From Enterobacter quasihormaechei (GTDB lineage Bacteria > Pseudomonadota > Gammaproteobacteria > Enterobacterales > Enterobacteriaceae), in contig NZ_SJON01000003.1 of NCBI RefSeq assembly GCF_004331385.1, positions 62,001 to 126,000 of the forward strand: a stretch of 64,000 nt of DNA. Reading direction: 5' to 3'. This document shows, piece by piece, positions 39,836 to 53,803 of this stretch. Below the pieces are notes generated by a model. That model made no database searches. It was given only the letters and a program-made list of their open reading frames with translations, and was not told the origin of the DNA. The translations under genes and the position numbers were made by a program. The stretch's first letter is position 1; each line of letters begins with the position of its first letter.

Positions 39836-42076
39836 ATGAATATTCAGCACATCCTGAAGCAAAATAAAGACCGCTGGTGGGCACTTCCTCTTATTTTACC
39901 CGTGGTGTTACTCCCGGTGCTGAGCGTGGCAAATACCTTAACGCAGCTGGGCGAGGGTATCGTTGCGCTCTATTATTTACCGCTCTCTTTTCTGCTGACG
40001 CTGATGCTGTTCTTCGGCATGGAGGCGCTCCCCGGCATCGTGGTGTCGCTGTTTTTACGCTATTACCCTTCCGTTGGGCTGTATGAAACCGTGGCCGGCA
40101 TTCTGCATTTTATCGTTCCCCTGGTGCTCAGCTGGGGCGGTTATCGCGTGTTTGCGCCCCGACGCAATATGACCGCGTACGGCGACGTGCGCCTGATGGG
40201 ACAGCGTATTTTCTGGCAGGTTTTCTGCCCCGCAACGCTCTTTTTGATACTGTTTCAGTTTGCGGTGTATCTCGGCGTGTACGAAAGCCGCCAGAGCCTG
40301 GCAGGGTTAAATCCTTTCAACATCCGCACGCTCATTAACTATCAGGCGCTGCTGGTGAGCGGGCTGACGGGCGTGCCGCTCAGCTATTTGCTGATCCGTC
40401 TGATTCGCCATCCGCGCTACGTCAAAGGGCTGATATCCCAGATTCGCGCGCAAATAGACAAAAAGGTCACCGTCGTAGAGTTTGTGGCGTGGTTTTTAGC
40501 GCTGGGCGGGCTGCTGGGCATGCTGCTGCTGCCCATGAACATCAACAGCTCTATTTTCAGTACAAACTATACCTTGTCTCTGCTGATGCCCGTGATGCTC
40601 TGGGGCGCAATGCGCTTCGGCTACAAGCTGATGTCGATTATCTGGACGCCGGTCCTGCTGGTGTCGATTCACTATTATTATCACTACATTCCGCAGCATC
40701 AGGGCTATGACATTCAGCTGGCGATTACCTCCTCCAGCTATCTGGTCTTTTCATTTATCGTCATCTACATGTCGATGCTGGCGACACGCCAGCGCGCCAT
40801 TAATATTCGTTCCCGCAGACAGGCGTTTCTCGATCCGGTTGTGCATATGCCGAATCTGCGGGCGCTGTCGCGCGAGCTGGCCAGTAACCCCTGGTCGGCG
40901 CTCTGCTTACTGCGCGTACCCGAGCTGGAAGTGCTGGGGCGTAATTACGGCGTACTGCTGCGCATCCAGTATAAACAGCAGCTGGCGCAATGGATAAATG
41001 GCACCCTCCAGCCAAATGAGCGCGTCTATCACCTCACCGGGTATGACATGGCGGTGCGTCTGGATGCGGAGTCGCATCAGCGGCGTATTGAGACGCTGGA
41101 CGAGCATATCAAGCAGTTCGTTTTTATCTGGGATGGTATGCCGGTACAGCCTCAGGTCGGCGTGAGCTACTGCTATGTACGCTCTCCCGTCAATCATCTC
41201 TATCTGGTGCTGGGGGAACTGGGCATCGTGGCCGACCTCTCCCTCTCCACCAACCACCCGGAAAATCTTCAGCAGCGCGGGGCCGTTCATTTGCAGCGTA
41301 GCCTGAAAGATAAGGTGGCGATGATGAGTCGTTTGCAGGCCGCGCTGGAGCAGGATGCCTTTACCCTGCTGGTTCAGCCGGTTCGCGGGCTGCGCGGCGA
41401 TCGTTACCACGAGGTGCTGCTGCGGATGCGCGACGATAACGGTGCGCTGATCTTTCCCGAGCAGTTCCTGCCCATAGCACAGGAGTTTGGCTTATCGTCG
41501 CGTGTGGATTTATGGGTACTCGAGCGTACGTTGAGTTTCCTGGCGCAGCACCGTCAGCGTCTGCCGGGCCAGCGCTTTGCGATCAACCTTGCACCGTCTA
41601 CCGTCTACCGGGCTCAGTTCCCGCTCGAGGTGAGCCGCCTGCTAGCGAAATATGCCGTTGAAGCGTGGCAACTGATTTTTGAGGTGACCGAAAGCAGCGC
41701 CTTTGGTCATGCGGATCGGGCGGAAACCAACCTCAGGAAATTACAAAAAATGGGGATACGGATCGCCATTGATGATTTTGGCACCGGGTACGCCAGCTAC
41801 GCGCGGTTAAAAAGCGTGGATGCCGACATCCTCAAAATCGACGGCGGCTTTATTCGCAATATTGTCAGCAACAGTCTGGATTACCAGATTGTGGCCTCCA
41901 TTTGCCATCTGGCCCGGATGAAGAAAATGCTGGTGGTGGCGGAATACGTGGAAACAGAAGAGATACGTAGCGCGGTACACGCGCTAGGTATCGATTATGT
42001 GCAGGGCTATCTGATTGGGCTGCCGGTGGAGCTCGAAACATTGCTCGAAACGCAGCCTTCTGAGGAAAGCGCCTGA
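39836..42076 (+). CDS. yfgF: Cyclic-di-GMP phosphodiesterase YfgF
   Basis: A 746-residue inner-membrane protein with an N-terminal MASE1-type sensor of about eight membrane segments (to about 320), a degenerate GGDEF domain lacking the GGDEF motif (about 340-500) and a C-terminal EAL domain. Catalytic landmarks of the EAL domain are present, written EVLLRMR in place of EALLR, with FEVTES, DDFGTGYAS, LKIDGGF and VVAEYVE. E. coli YfgF is an active anaerobic phosphodiesterase affecting the cell surface and oxidative stress response. The ATG at 39836 matches the E. coli N-terminus; the frame open from 39746 is not conserved. Confidence 0.95.
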   Translation: MNIQHILKQNKDRWWALPLILPVVLLPVLSVANTLTQLGEGIVALYYLPLSFLLTLMLFFGMEALPGIVVSLFLRYYPSVGLYETVAGILHFIVPLVLSWGGYRVFAPRRNMTAYGDVRLMGQRIFWQVFCPATLFLILFQFAVYLGVYESRQSLAGLNPFNIRTLINYQALLVSGLTGVPLSYLLIRLIRHPRYVKGLISQIRAQIDKKVTVVEFVAWFLALGGLLGMLLLPMNINSSIFSTNYTLSLLMPVMLWGAMRFGYKLMSIIWTPVLLVSIHYYYHYIPQHQGYDIQLAITSSSYLVFSFIVIYMSMLATRQRAINIRSRRQAFLDPVVHMPNLRALSRELASNPWSALCLLRVPELEVLGRNYGVLLRIQYKQQLAQWINGTLQPNERVYHLTGYDMAVRLDAESHQRRIETLDEHIKQFVFIWDGMPVQPQVGVSYCYVRSPVNHLYLVLGELGIVADLSLSTNHPENLQQRGAVHLQRSLKDKVAMMSRLQAALEQDAFTLLVQPVRGLRGDRYHEVLLRMRDDNGALIFPEQFLPIAQEFGLSSRVDLWVLERTLSFLAQHRQRLPGQRFAINLAPSTVYRAQFPLEVSRLLAKYAVEAWQLIFEVTESSAFGHADRAETNLRKLQKMGIRIAIDDFGTGYASYARLKSVDADILKIDGGFIRNIVSNSLDYQIVASICHLARMKKMLVVAEYVETEEIRSAVHALGIDYVQGYLIGLPVELETLLETQPSEESA

Positions 42077-42080
42077 GCCA

Positions 42081-43622
<1,542 letters not shown>

Positions 43623-45683
43623 TTAATCGGGTTGCTCAAGTGATTTGATGTAATCGTAAATCGCCAGCTGCGACCGGACTTTTCGGCGATTGCCGCGCGG
43701 TACATAGCGATTACTGAGTTCTTTGTCGATATAACGTGCTTTCACCGTATCGCTGAACAGGATCTCGATAATGTCCAGAATACGCTGCTTAAGGCGGGGA
43801 TCCAGCAGCGGCGCCGCCACTTCAATACGGTAATCAATATTACGCGTCATCCAGTCGGCGGAAGAGAGATATACGCGCTTATCACCGGCATTATCGAAAA
43901 TATAGACGCGATCGTGTTCAAGATAGCGATCCACAATGCTGATCACGCGGATGTTGTCGCTGATGCCTTCCAGTTCGGGGATGAGCGAGCACATGCCGCG
44001 AATGAGCAGATTAACTGGCACGCCGGAGCTGGAGGCCGCGTACAGGCGGTCTACCAGGCCTTTGTCCACCAGGTTGTTGAGCTTCAGCGTGATGCCGGAC
44101 GACAACCCGTTCTGCGCGTTGGCGATCTCTTTGTCGATCATATCGTACAGCAGGCGGCGCGAGTTCTGCGGGGACACCAGCAGGTAGTCGAAGCTAACCG
44201 GGCGGTACGGGTTCTCGATGAAGTTGAACACCCGACGCACTTCGTTGGTAATGCGCGCATCGGCCGTCAGCAGCGAGTAGTCGGTGTAAATTCGCGCGGT
44301 TTTCTCGTTGAAGTTACCGGTGCCGATATGGGCATAACGCACCACGTCGTCGCCTTCTTTACGGGAAATCAGGAACAGCTTGGCGTGAATTTTCAGCCCC
44401 GGCGCGGAGAAGATGACGTGCACGCCCGCTTCCGTCAGTCGGCGCGCCCAGTGGATGTTGGCCTCTTCGTCGAAGCGTGCCTGTAGCTCAACCACCACGG
44501 TCACTTTCTTGCCGTTGTGCGCCGCGTGGATCATCGCGTCGATGATGCGGGAATCTTTCGCCACGCGATAGATGTTGATTTTAATCGCCAGCACGTTCGG
44601 ATCGAACGAGGCCTGACGCAGCAGCTCCAGCACGTGTTCAAAGGTGTGATACGGATAGTAGAGCAGCACATCGCGCTCGCGGATGGCGTCGAACCCGTTG
44701 CGGAACTTATCGAACCAGATATGGCGCAGGCGCGGCAGCGGCTTGTTCACCAGGTTGGCTTTGCCAACGTTCGGGAAGCCGATGAAATCTTTAAAGTTGT
44801 GGTAACGCCCGCCGGGGATAATGGAATCGTAGCGGGAGATGGTCAGCTTATCGCGCAGCATTTCCACCATCGCGTCCGGCATATCGCGCTGATAAACAAA
44901 ACGCACCGGCTCTGCGGTCAGGCGCTGCTTGAGGCTGGAGGACATCAGCTCCATCAGGCTGGCCTCCATCTCGTGCACCAGATCGTACTCGGCGTCACGG
45001 GTCATCTTCATCGAGTAGGCGTTTAGCGCGTCGTAATCGAAGAAGCCTTTGAAGATATCGTCAAGGCAGTAACGCAGGATGTTATCAAGCAGAATCATCG
45101 GCTTACGTCGACGCGGCGTTTCCGGCGGCAGGTTCACAAAGCGCGGAACCTTATCGGACGGAATTTCCAGCAGCGCATAGTTGATGGTCTCACCGCGAAT
45201 GATTTCCACTGCCAGATAGGTGTAATCATCTTTCAGGAACTGCACCAGATCGGTTTCACGGTTGATCAAAATCGGGGTGATGTGCTGGCGCAGATAATGT
45301 TTGAAATAGTGGCGAAGCCAGTTTTGCTGATTCGCGGAGAGCTGACGTTCGTTGATCAGAAAGATTTGATTGCGTGCCATTTCCAGTAGCAGCTCGTTAT
45401 AGAGGCCATCAAATTCCTGATCGGCTTTCATGACGCGAGACTGGATTTTTCCAAGCAGATGCCGCGAGTGGGAGTTTAAGCCCTGTTCTTCACTGATGAT
45501 GATTCGGCGCTTCAGTTCGGCAAAGCGAACCTTATAGAACTCATCCAGATTGTTGGAATAGATGCCTAAAAAACGCATGCGCTCAATCAGCGGGTTGCTT
45601 TTATCGGCCGCTTCCTGAAGTACACGTTCGTTGAATGCTAACCAGCTTAGCTCTTTCTCAATGTATAACTTTTCCTGACCCAT
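43623..45683 (-). CDS. ppk: Polyphosphate kinase 1
   Basis: Reversibly polymerises ATP gamma phosphate into polyphosphate at the membrane. The 686 residues (E. coli 688) carry an N-terminal helical domain, a head domain and two phospholipase D-like domains. The autophosphorylated His is in [19 protein letters not shown]. Forms a translationally close pair with ppx. A PhoB-like box lies upstream. Confidence 0.98.
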   Translation of the reverse strand: MGQEKLYIEKELSWLAFNERVLQEAADKSNPLIERMRFLGIYSNNLDEFYKVRFAELKRRIIISEEQGLNSHSRHLLGKIQSRVMKADQEFDGLYNELLLEMARNQIFLINERQLSANQQNWLRHYFKHYLRQHITPILINRETDLVQFLKDDYTYLAVEIIRGETINYALLEIPSDKVPRFVNLPPETPRRRKPMILLDNILRYCLDDIFKGFFDYDALNAYSMKMTRDAEYDLVHEMEASLMELMSSSLKQRLTAEPVRFVYQRDMPDAMVEMLRDKLTISRYDSIIPGGRYHNFKDFIGFPNVGKANLVNKPLPRLRHIWFDKFRNGFDAIRERDVLLYYPYHTFEHVLELLRQASFDPNVLAIKINIYRVAKDSRIIDAMIHAAHNGKKVTVVVELQARFDEEANIHWARRLTEAGVHVIFSAPGLKIHAKLFLISRKEGDDVVRYAHIGTGNFNEKTARIYTDYSLLTADARITNEVRRVFNFIENPYRPVSFDYLLVSPQNSRRLLYDMIDKEIANAQNGLSSGITLKLNNLVDKGLVDRLYAASSSGVPVNLLIRGMCSLIPELEGISDNIRVISIVDRYLEHDRVYIFDNAGDKRVYLSSADWMTRNIDYRIEVAAPLLDPRLKQRILDIIEILFSDTVKARYIDKELSNRYVPRGNRRKVRSQLAIYDYIKSLEQPD

Positions 45684-45769
45684 TACAGCTCACACTCCAG
45701 TTCAATCACAGGACGTGGTAAATCCGTCTCGTCCTTATTATGGCGAGCATTTCCACGATATGTCCAACA

Positions 45770-45789
45770 GTGCCAGAAAAGTATGACAG
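45770..45789 (-). promoter_or_regulatory. PhoB-box-like repeat upstream of ppk
   Basis: On the ppk strand, CTGTCAT is followed after 6 bases by CTGGCAC. The usual Pho box has a 4-base spacer between two 7-mers, so this has 2 extra bases. E. coli ppk is phosphate-regulated, which makes the site plausible but not certain. Confidence 0.4.
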
Positions 45790-45831
45790 TTATTTTTTTT
45801 GTTGGGGATTTTAGAGGGTTGGGGGTGGGGT

Positions 45832-45900
45832 GTCGGGTGGCGCTGCGCTTACCACGACCTACGGGAGCGTAGGCCCGTGAAAGCGAAGCGCCGCCGGGCA
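45832..45900. repeat. BIME/REP element between ppk and purN
   Basis: Two inverted REP units (GTCGGGTGGCGCTGCGCTTA and a GCGAAGCGCCGCCGGGCA arm) around a CCTACGGGAGCGTAGG core. The left arm has lost a base relative to other copies (TTACCACGACC). It ends 12 bases from the purN stop. Confidence 0.85.
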
Positions 45901-45911
45901 ATTCAAACAGA

Positions 45912-47590
<1,679 letters not shown>

Positions 47591-47648
47591 TCAAGTCCCC
47601 ACGCGATTGCATAGCTAGTAAGAAAAATCGGCGCAATTCTAACAGTCC

Positions 47649-47664
47649 AGGCAAACGTTTGCGA
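47649..47664. promoter_or_regulatory. PurR operator upstream of purM
   Basis: AGGCAAACGTTTGCGA contains the perfect palindrome GCAAACGTTTGC. Confidence 0.9.
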
Positions 47665-47740
47665 GCCTATTCTCGGCGCGAAGATCTTTTTTTCTCAGTG
47701 GCCGGTAAAGGGCGACAAACTTGACTCTGTTCACGAAAAT

Positions 47741-47752
47741 GAAACCGGTTTC
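47741..47752. promoter_or_regulatory. LacI-family (AscG-like) operator 1
   Basis: Perfect 12-bp palindrome GAAACCGGTTTC, the core of the known AscG operator. An identical copy lies 57 bases downstream. Confidence 0.75.
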
Positions 47753-47797
47753 TGCGATCTGCTTGCAACGGCTTTCCCCTTTGCACATCATCAAACT

Positions 47798-47809
47798 GAA
47801 ACCGGTTTC
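47798..47809. promoter_or_regulatory. LacI-family (AscG-like) operator 2 at the predicted start point
   Basis: Second GAAACCGGTTTC. A weak promoter (TTGCAA 47763-47768, 17-base spacer, CATCAT 47786-47791) would start transcription on this operator, so repressor binding here should block it and the pair could loop. Confidence 0.75.
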
Positions 47810-47814
47810 TGTAA

Positions 47815-49284
<1,470 letters not shown>

Positions 49285-49286
49285 TT

Positions 49287-49357
49287 GTCGGGTGGCGCTC
49301 ACGCTTACCCGACCTACAATACACGTAGGCTCGCGTAAGCGCAGCGCCACCGGGCAA
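49287..49357. repeat. BIME/REP element after the phospho-beta-glucosidase gene
   Basis: Inverted REP pair: GTCGGGTGGCGCTCACGCTT ... AAGCGCAGCGCCACCGGGCA with a CCTACAATACACGTAGG core. Confidence 0.88.
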
Positions 49358-49370
49358 GATCCCGCACCCA

Positions 49371-49397
49371 AGCCGGAGCCCTGCCTCCGGCTTTTTT
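49371..49397 (+). terminator. Rho-independent terminator before upp
   Basis: Stem AGCCGGAG / CTCCGGCT, 6-base loop, followed by a T run. Confidence 0.9.
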
Positions 49398-49453
49398 GTT
49401 TTTGATTGATATACGTCAAGCAAGTTGGGTATGGCGCAATCGGAAAAAAGCGG

Positions 49454-49474
49454 TATAATCCCGCGATTTTTTTG
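49454..49474 (+). promoter_or_regulatory. upp promoter with UTP-sensitive initial T tract
   Basis: A -10 TATAAT (49454-49459) is followed at the expected start point by GATTTTTTTG (49465-49474). In E. coli upp, reiterative transcription at such a T tract at high UTP reduces productive initiation; the same layout is conserved here with seven Ts. Confidence 0.8.
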
Positions 49475-49501
49475 CGGATGCCACCTCAGAGGAGAAAGAG
49501 A

Positions 49502-50128
49502 ATGAAGATTGTGGAAGTGAAACACCCACTCGTTAAACACAAGTTGGGCCTGATGCGTGAGCATGACATCAGCACGAAGCGTTTTCGCGAACTGGCTTCT
49601 GAAGTGGGCAGCCTGCTGACCTACGAAGCAACCTCCGATCTGGAAACGGAAAAAGTGACCATCGAAGGCTGGAACGGTCCGGTACAGGTTGAGCAGATCA
49701 AAGGTAAAAAAATTACCGTGGTGCCAATCCTGCGTGCGGGTCTGGGCATGATGGAAGGCGTACTGGAGCACGTGCCAAGCGCGCGTATCAGCGTGGTGGG
49801 TATCTACCGTGACGAAGAGACCCTTGAGCCGGTCCCGTACTTCCAGAAGCTGGTCTCTAACATCGACGAGCGTATGGCGCTGGTGGTTGACCCGATGCTG
49901 GCGACCGGTGGTTCGATGATCGCCACCATCGACCTGCTGAAAAAAGCCGGATGCAGCAGCATTAAAGTGCTGGTCCTGGTCGCAGCGCCGGAAGGTATTG
50001 CGGCGCTGGAAAAAGCGCACCCGGACGTTGAACTGTATACCGCATCCGTCGACCAGGGGCTGAACGAGCACGGGTACATCATCCCGGGACTTGGCGATGC
50101 CGGCGATAAGATTTTTGGTACTAAATAA
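49502..50128 (+). CDS. upp: Uracil phosphoribosyltransferase
   Basis: Makes UMP from uracil and PRPP in pyrimidine salvage. It is 208 residues, equal to E. coli, with the PRPP-binding loop [12 protein letters not shown] and uracil-binding [11 protein letters not shown]. The start follows GAGGAGAAAGAG. The permease gene uraA is downstream past a terminator-like stem. Confidence 0.99.
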   Translation: MKIVEVKHPLVKHKLGLMREHDISTKRFRELASEVGSLLTYEATSDLETEKVTIEGWNGPVQVEQIKGKKITVVPILRAGLGMMEGVLEHVPSARISVVGIYRDEETLEPVPYFQKLVSNIDERMALVVDPMLATGGSMIATIDLLKKAGCSSIKVLVLVAAPEGIAALEKAHPDVELYTASVDQGLNEHGYIIPGLGDAGDKIFGTK

Positions 50129-50144
50129 TCGAATAACGATAAAG

Positions 50145-50173
50145 AAGCCGACTTTGATAGTCGGCTTTTTTTT
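50145..50173 (+). terminator. Terminator/attenuator between upp and uraA
   Basis: Stem AAGCCGACT / AGTCGGCTT, 5-base loop, T-rich tail. Since upp-uraA is an operon in E. coli, read-through is expected. Confidence 0.85.
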
Positions 50174-50210
50174 GAATAAAAACCAACAATAACACTCAGA
50201 GGAAAACACT

Positions 50211-51500
50211 ATGACGCGCCGTGCTATCGGGGTGAGTGAAAGACCGCCGCTTTTACAGACAATCCCGCTTAGTTTGCAGCACCTGTTCGCCATGTTTGGC
50301 GCAACCGTGCTGGTGCCAATCCTGTTTCACATTAACCCGGCTACCGTGCTGCTGTTCAACGGCGTCGGTACGCTGCTTTACCTCTTTATCTGTAAAGGCA
50401 AAATTCCGGCCTATCTCGGGTCGAGCTTCGCCTTTATCTCTCCGGTACTGCTGCTGTTGCCGCTGGGTTATGAGGTCGCGCTGGGCGGCTTTATCATGTG
50501 CGGCGTCCTGTTCTGCCTGGTCTCCTTCATCGTGAAGAAAGCGGGCACCGGCTGGCTGGACGTGATGTTCCCGCCTGCGGCGATGGGCGCTATCGTTGCC
50601 GTCATCGGCCTGGAGCTGGCTGGCGTGGCGGCGAACATGGCCGGCCTGCTGCCGGCGGACGGTCAGTCACCGGATTCTAAAACCATCATTATTTCGCTGG
50701 TGACGCTGGGCGTGACGGTGTTTGGCTCCGTGCTGTTCCGCGGTTTTATGGCGATTATCCCGATCCTGATCGGCGTACTGGCGGGCTATGCGCTCTCCTT
50801 CGTCATGGGCGTTGTGGATACTACGCCGATTGCCGAGGCGCACTGGTTCGCGCTGCCAACCTTCTACACCCCGCGCTTCGAATGGTTTGCTATCTTCACC
50901 ATTCTGCCTGCCGCGCTGGTGGTAATTGCCGAGCACGTCGGCCACCTGGTGGTGACGGCGAACATCGTGAAGCGCGACCTGATCCGCGACCCGGGCCTGC
51001 ATCGCTCCATGTTTGCCAACGGTTTCTCCACCATCATCTCCGGCTTCTTCGGCTCCACGCCAAACACCACCTACGGCGAGAACATCGGCGTAATGGCGAT
51101 CACCCGCGTCTACAGCACCTGGGTTATCGGCGGCGCGGCGATCATCGCCATTCTGCTCTCCTGCGTTGGCAAGCTGGCGGCAGCGATCCAGATTATCCCG
51201 GTGCCGGTGATGGGCGGCGTCTCGCTGCTGCTGTACGGGGTGATCGGTGCCTCCGGTATTCGCGTGCTGATTGAATCCAAAGTGGATTACAGCAAAGCGC
51301 AGAACCTGATCCTGACCTCCGTTATCCTGATTATCGGGGTGAGCGGTGCGAAGGTGCACATCGGCGCAGCGGAGCTGAAGGGTATGGCGCTGGCGACCAT
51401 CGTGGGCGTCGGCCTCAGCCTGATTTTCAAGCTGATCTCGGTGATCCGCCCGGAAGAGGTGGTCCTGGACGCGGATGAAAGCGAAAAAGCGCTACATTGA
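50211..51500 (+). CDS. uraA: Uracil:proton symporter
   Basis: NCS2/NAT-family inner-membrane permease of 429 residues, equal to E. coli UraA, with 14 membrane segments. The family motifs around the substrate site are present (AEHVGHL near residue 241 and FGSTPNTTYGEN near 285). Confidence 0.98.
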   Translation: MTRRAIGVSERPPLLQTIPLSLQHLFAMFGATVLVPILFHINPATVLLFNGVGTLLYLFICKGKIPAYLGSSFAFISPVLLLLPLGYEVALGGFIMCGVLFCLVSFIVKKAGTGWLDVMFPPAAMGAIVAVIGLELAGVAANMAGLLPADGQSPDSKTIIISLVTLGVTVFGSVLFRGFMAIIPILIGVLAGYALSFVMGVVDTTPIAEAHWFALPTFYTPRFEWFAIFTILPAALVVIAEHVGHLVVTANIVKRDLIRDPGLHRSMFANGFSTIISGFFGSTPNTTYGENIGVMAITRVYSTWVIGGAAIIAILLSCVGKLAAAIQIIPVPVMGGVSLLLYGVIGASGIRVLIESKVDYSKAQNLILTSVILIIGVSGAKVHIGAAELKGMALATIVGVGLSLIFKLISVIRPEEVVLDADESEKALH

Positions 51501-51596
51501 TCGTCCTGCCGGGCGACGGATCGCCCGGTTCTCTCCTTGCAGGTTCCGTGTTAAACTCCATTCCGATTTTATGTAAGATCTCTGGTTGAGGTATTT

Positions 51597-52298
51597 CTGA
51601 ACGGACCGGCACAGCTCTCTCTGCCACTTTATCTCCCTGACGATGAAACTTTCGCGAGTTTCTGGCCGGGTGATAACCCCTCTTTACTGGCTGCACTGCA
51701 AAATGTGCTGCGCCAGGAACACAGCGGATACATCTATATCTGGTCACGCGAAGGCGCGGGGCGCAGCCACCTGCTGCATGCGGCCTGTGCCGAGCTTTCG
51801 GCGCGCGGCGATGCGGTCGGCTACGTGCCGCTGGATAAACGTACCTGGTTTGTGCCTGAAGTGCTTGAGGGCATGGAACATCTTTCCCTGGTCTGCATCG
51901 ATAATATTGAATGCGTGGCAGGGGACGAGCCGTGGGAAATGGCAATCTTTAACCTCTATAACCGCATTCTGGAGTCGGGCAAAACCCGGCTGCTGATCAC
52001 CGGCGATCGTCCACCGCGTCAGCTCAATCTTGGGCTGCCGGATCTGGCGTCTCGTCTGGACTGGGGGCAAATCTACAAGCTGCAACCGCTGTCGGATGAA
52101 GACAAACTCCAGGCGCTTCAGCTGCGGGCAAGACTGCGCGGCTTCGAACTGCCGGAAGACGTGGGCCGTTTCCTGCTGAAGCGGCTGGATCGCGAGATGC
52201 GTACGCTCTTTGATACGCTCGATCAGCTCGATCGCGCGTCCATTACCGCCCAGCGCAAGCTGACCATTCCGTTTGTGAAAGATATTCTTAAGCTGTAG
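51597..52298 (+). CDS. hda: DnaA inactivator Hda, CTG start codon
   Basis: AAA+ protein that, bound to the DNA-loaded sliding clamp, stimulates ATP hydrolysis on DnaA (RIDA) and so prevents re-initiation. The 233 residues include the N-terminal clamp-binding motif QLSLPL (about 6-11) and DnaA-like Walker and sensor motifs with a modified Walker A ([10 protein letters not shown]). The frame between the stop at 51552-51554 and the clamp motif contains no ATG, GTG or TTG; CTG at 51597, behind TGAGG, gives the exact 233-residue E. coli form, which is also reported to start with CTG. The first ATG (51705) would delete the clamp motif. Confidence 0.93.
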   Translation: MNGPAQLSLPLYLPDDETFASFWPGDNPSLLAALQNVLRQEHSGYIYIWSREGAGRSHLLHAACAELSARGDAVGYVPLDKRTWFVPEVLEGMEHLSLVCIDNIECVAGDEPWEMAIFNLYNRILESGKTRLLITGDRPPRQLNLGLPDLASRLDWGQIYKLQPLSDEDKLQALQLRARLRGFELPEDVGRFLLKRLDREMRTLFDTLDQLDRASITAQRKLTIPFVKDILKL

Positions 52299-52300
52299 TT

Positions 52301-52383
52301 ATGCCCGGTGGCGGCGACGCCTTACCGGGCCTACGAAAACCGCTCTCCTTGTAGGCCGGGTAAGGCGCAGCCGTCACCCGGCT
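52301..52383. repeat. BIME/REP element between hda and the accessory islet
   Basis: Inverted REP pair ATGCCCGGTGGCGGCGACGC ... GTAAGGCGCAGCCGTCACCCG with a longer, diverged middle. It marks the left edge of the inserted genes and overlaps the aminopeptidase stop by 2 bases. Confidence 0.88.
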
Positions 52384-53803
52384 AAAGATCCCCCACCAGG
52401 TGCTCCACCAGCAGTGGAATCGGCCTTCCCGACGCCACGCTCCTGCCGTTCTCCCGCCATAGCGCCGTTCCGCTGATATCCAGATGCGCCCACGGGATCG
52501 TCGGTGGGCAGAAGTGGTGCAGCAGCCACGCCGCCGAGGCGCTGATCGCCACATTGTTGGTCGGCGTGTTGCACAGATCGGCGATGGCGCTGTCGGTCTG
52601 CTTTTTCAGCCGTGCGTCCAGCGGCAGGGACCATACCTCGTCACCGCTCCGCTTACCCGCTCCCGTCAATGCTTCGCGCAGCGGTTCATCCTGCGTCATT
52701 AATCCGCTCAGCTCATACCCCAGCGCTTTCACCACCGCGCCCGTTAACGTTGCCATATCAATGATATAGCGGGCCTGCGGGTGCCGCTGGCTGGCCCAGG
52801 CGATGGCGTCTGCCAGCACCAGCCGGCCCTCGGCATCGGTATTATTAATTTCAACGGTGGTGCCGTTGCAGGCCGTTGCCACCGTGCCGGGCTGCATCGC
52901 CTCCGGGCCGATGGCGTTCTCCGCCAGCGCCAGCACGCCCATGATGCGTACGGGCAATTTCAGCTCCGCAACGGCCAGCATCAGCCCGAGCACGTTAGCC
53001 GCGCCGCACATGTCATATTTCATGGTGTACATGCCCGCGCCTTCCTTCAGCCACAGGCCGCCGGTGTCAAAGGTAATGCCTTTACCGACATAGCAGCGTA
53101 CCGGGCCGTCAGAGACACCGTTATAGTGGACAGCGAGCAGACGCGGCGGGCAGGCCGCCCCTTTGCCAACCGCGTGCAGCAGCCCAAGACCCTGCTCAAC
53201 AATATCCTTTTCGTTCAGCACCTCGCAGCGCAGGGCAGGGTAGGCGGCACACAGTTTTTGCGCCTCTTCGACCACAAACTGCGGCGTACAGCGGTCAGAC
53301 GGGATATCCGCCAGCCGCCGCGCCGCGACCATTCCGAGGGCAATAGCCTGCTGCTGGCGGAAGATCGTCTCCAGCTTCGCCCGCTGTTCCGGCAGGCAGA
53401 GGGCGGTGATGCACGTAAGACGCACCGCGTCGTCCGTTTTCTTGAGCTTCAGATCGCTCAGCCTGTGCGCCTGGTTAAAGAGAAATCGCAGCACCTGCGC
53501 CAGCACCACCTCGTCGATATCCGTCACGTCCAGCACGATATCGGCGCTGGCGGGGGCGGCAAGCAGCGGCCGCAGGGCAGCGAGCAGCCCTTCGGTCAGG
53601 GCGTCATGCCAGAGCCCATCCGGCAGCAGGGTGATACGGGCAAACGGCGCGCAGCCAAAGCGGGTGTCCGCGATGCCGTCAGAGTCGCGCATTTCATCAA
53701 CAAGCGCGCTTTCCGGTAACAGAGAACTGGCCGAGCGCGCAATCAAATGGCTGTTCGGCTTCGCGTCCGTAAGCGCGCTGATAAACTGATATGTAATCAT
53801 CAT
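52382..53803 (-). CDS. M17 leucyl-aminopeptidase-family protein
   Basis: A 473-residue dinuclear-metal aminopeptidase. The C-terminal catalytic domain shows GKGITFDTGGLWLK (metal-binding Lys and Asp), MKYDMCGAANV, and the signature NNTDAEGRLVLAD. The N-terminal 160 residues are divergent from PepA. It is distinct from pepA and pepB. It is the last gene of the operon and overlaps the hydrolase stop by 4 bases (ATGA). In context it may trim peptides so that the adjacent hydrolase sees an asparagine with a free alpha-amino group; this is inferred. Confidence 0.9.
   Translation of the reverse strand: MMITYQFISALTDAKPNSHLIARSASSLLPESALVDEMRDSDGIADTRFGCAPFARITLLPDGLWHDALTEGLLAALRPLLAAPASADIVLDVTDIDEVVLAQVLRFLFNQAHRLSDLKLKKTDDAVRLTCITALCLPEQRAKLETIFRQQQAIALGMVAARRLADIPSDRCTPQFVVEEAQKLCAAYPALRCEVLNEKDIVEQGLGLLHAVGKGAACPPRLLAVHYNGVSDGPVRCYVGKGITFDTGGLWLKEGAGMYTMKYDMCGAANVLGLMLAVAELKLPVRIMGVLALAENAIGPEAMQPGTVATACNGTTVEINNTDAEGRLVLADAIAWASQRHPQARYIIDMATLTGAVVKALGYELSGLMTQDEPLREALTGAGKRSGDEVWSLPLDARLKKQTDSAIADLCNTPTNNVAISASAAWLLHHFCPPTIPWAHLDISGTALWRENGRSVASGRPIPLLVEHLVGDL

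Noticed and set aside
39877..40086. Short frames inside yfgF, oqxB and other genes
   Set aside because: All are contained in well-supported genes in another frame and lack independent evidence.
51705..52298. ATG start for hda at 51705
   Set aside because: It would remove the clamp-binding motif and 36 conserved residues encoded directly upstream in the same frame; CTG at 51597 is better supported.
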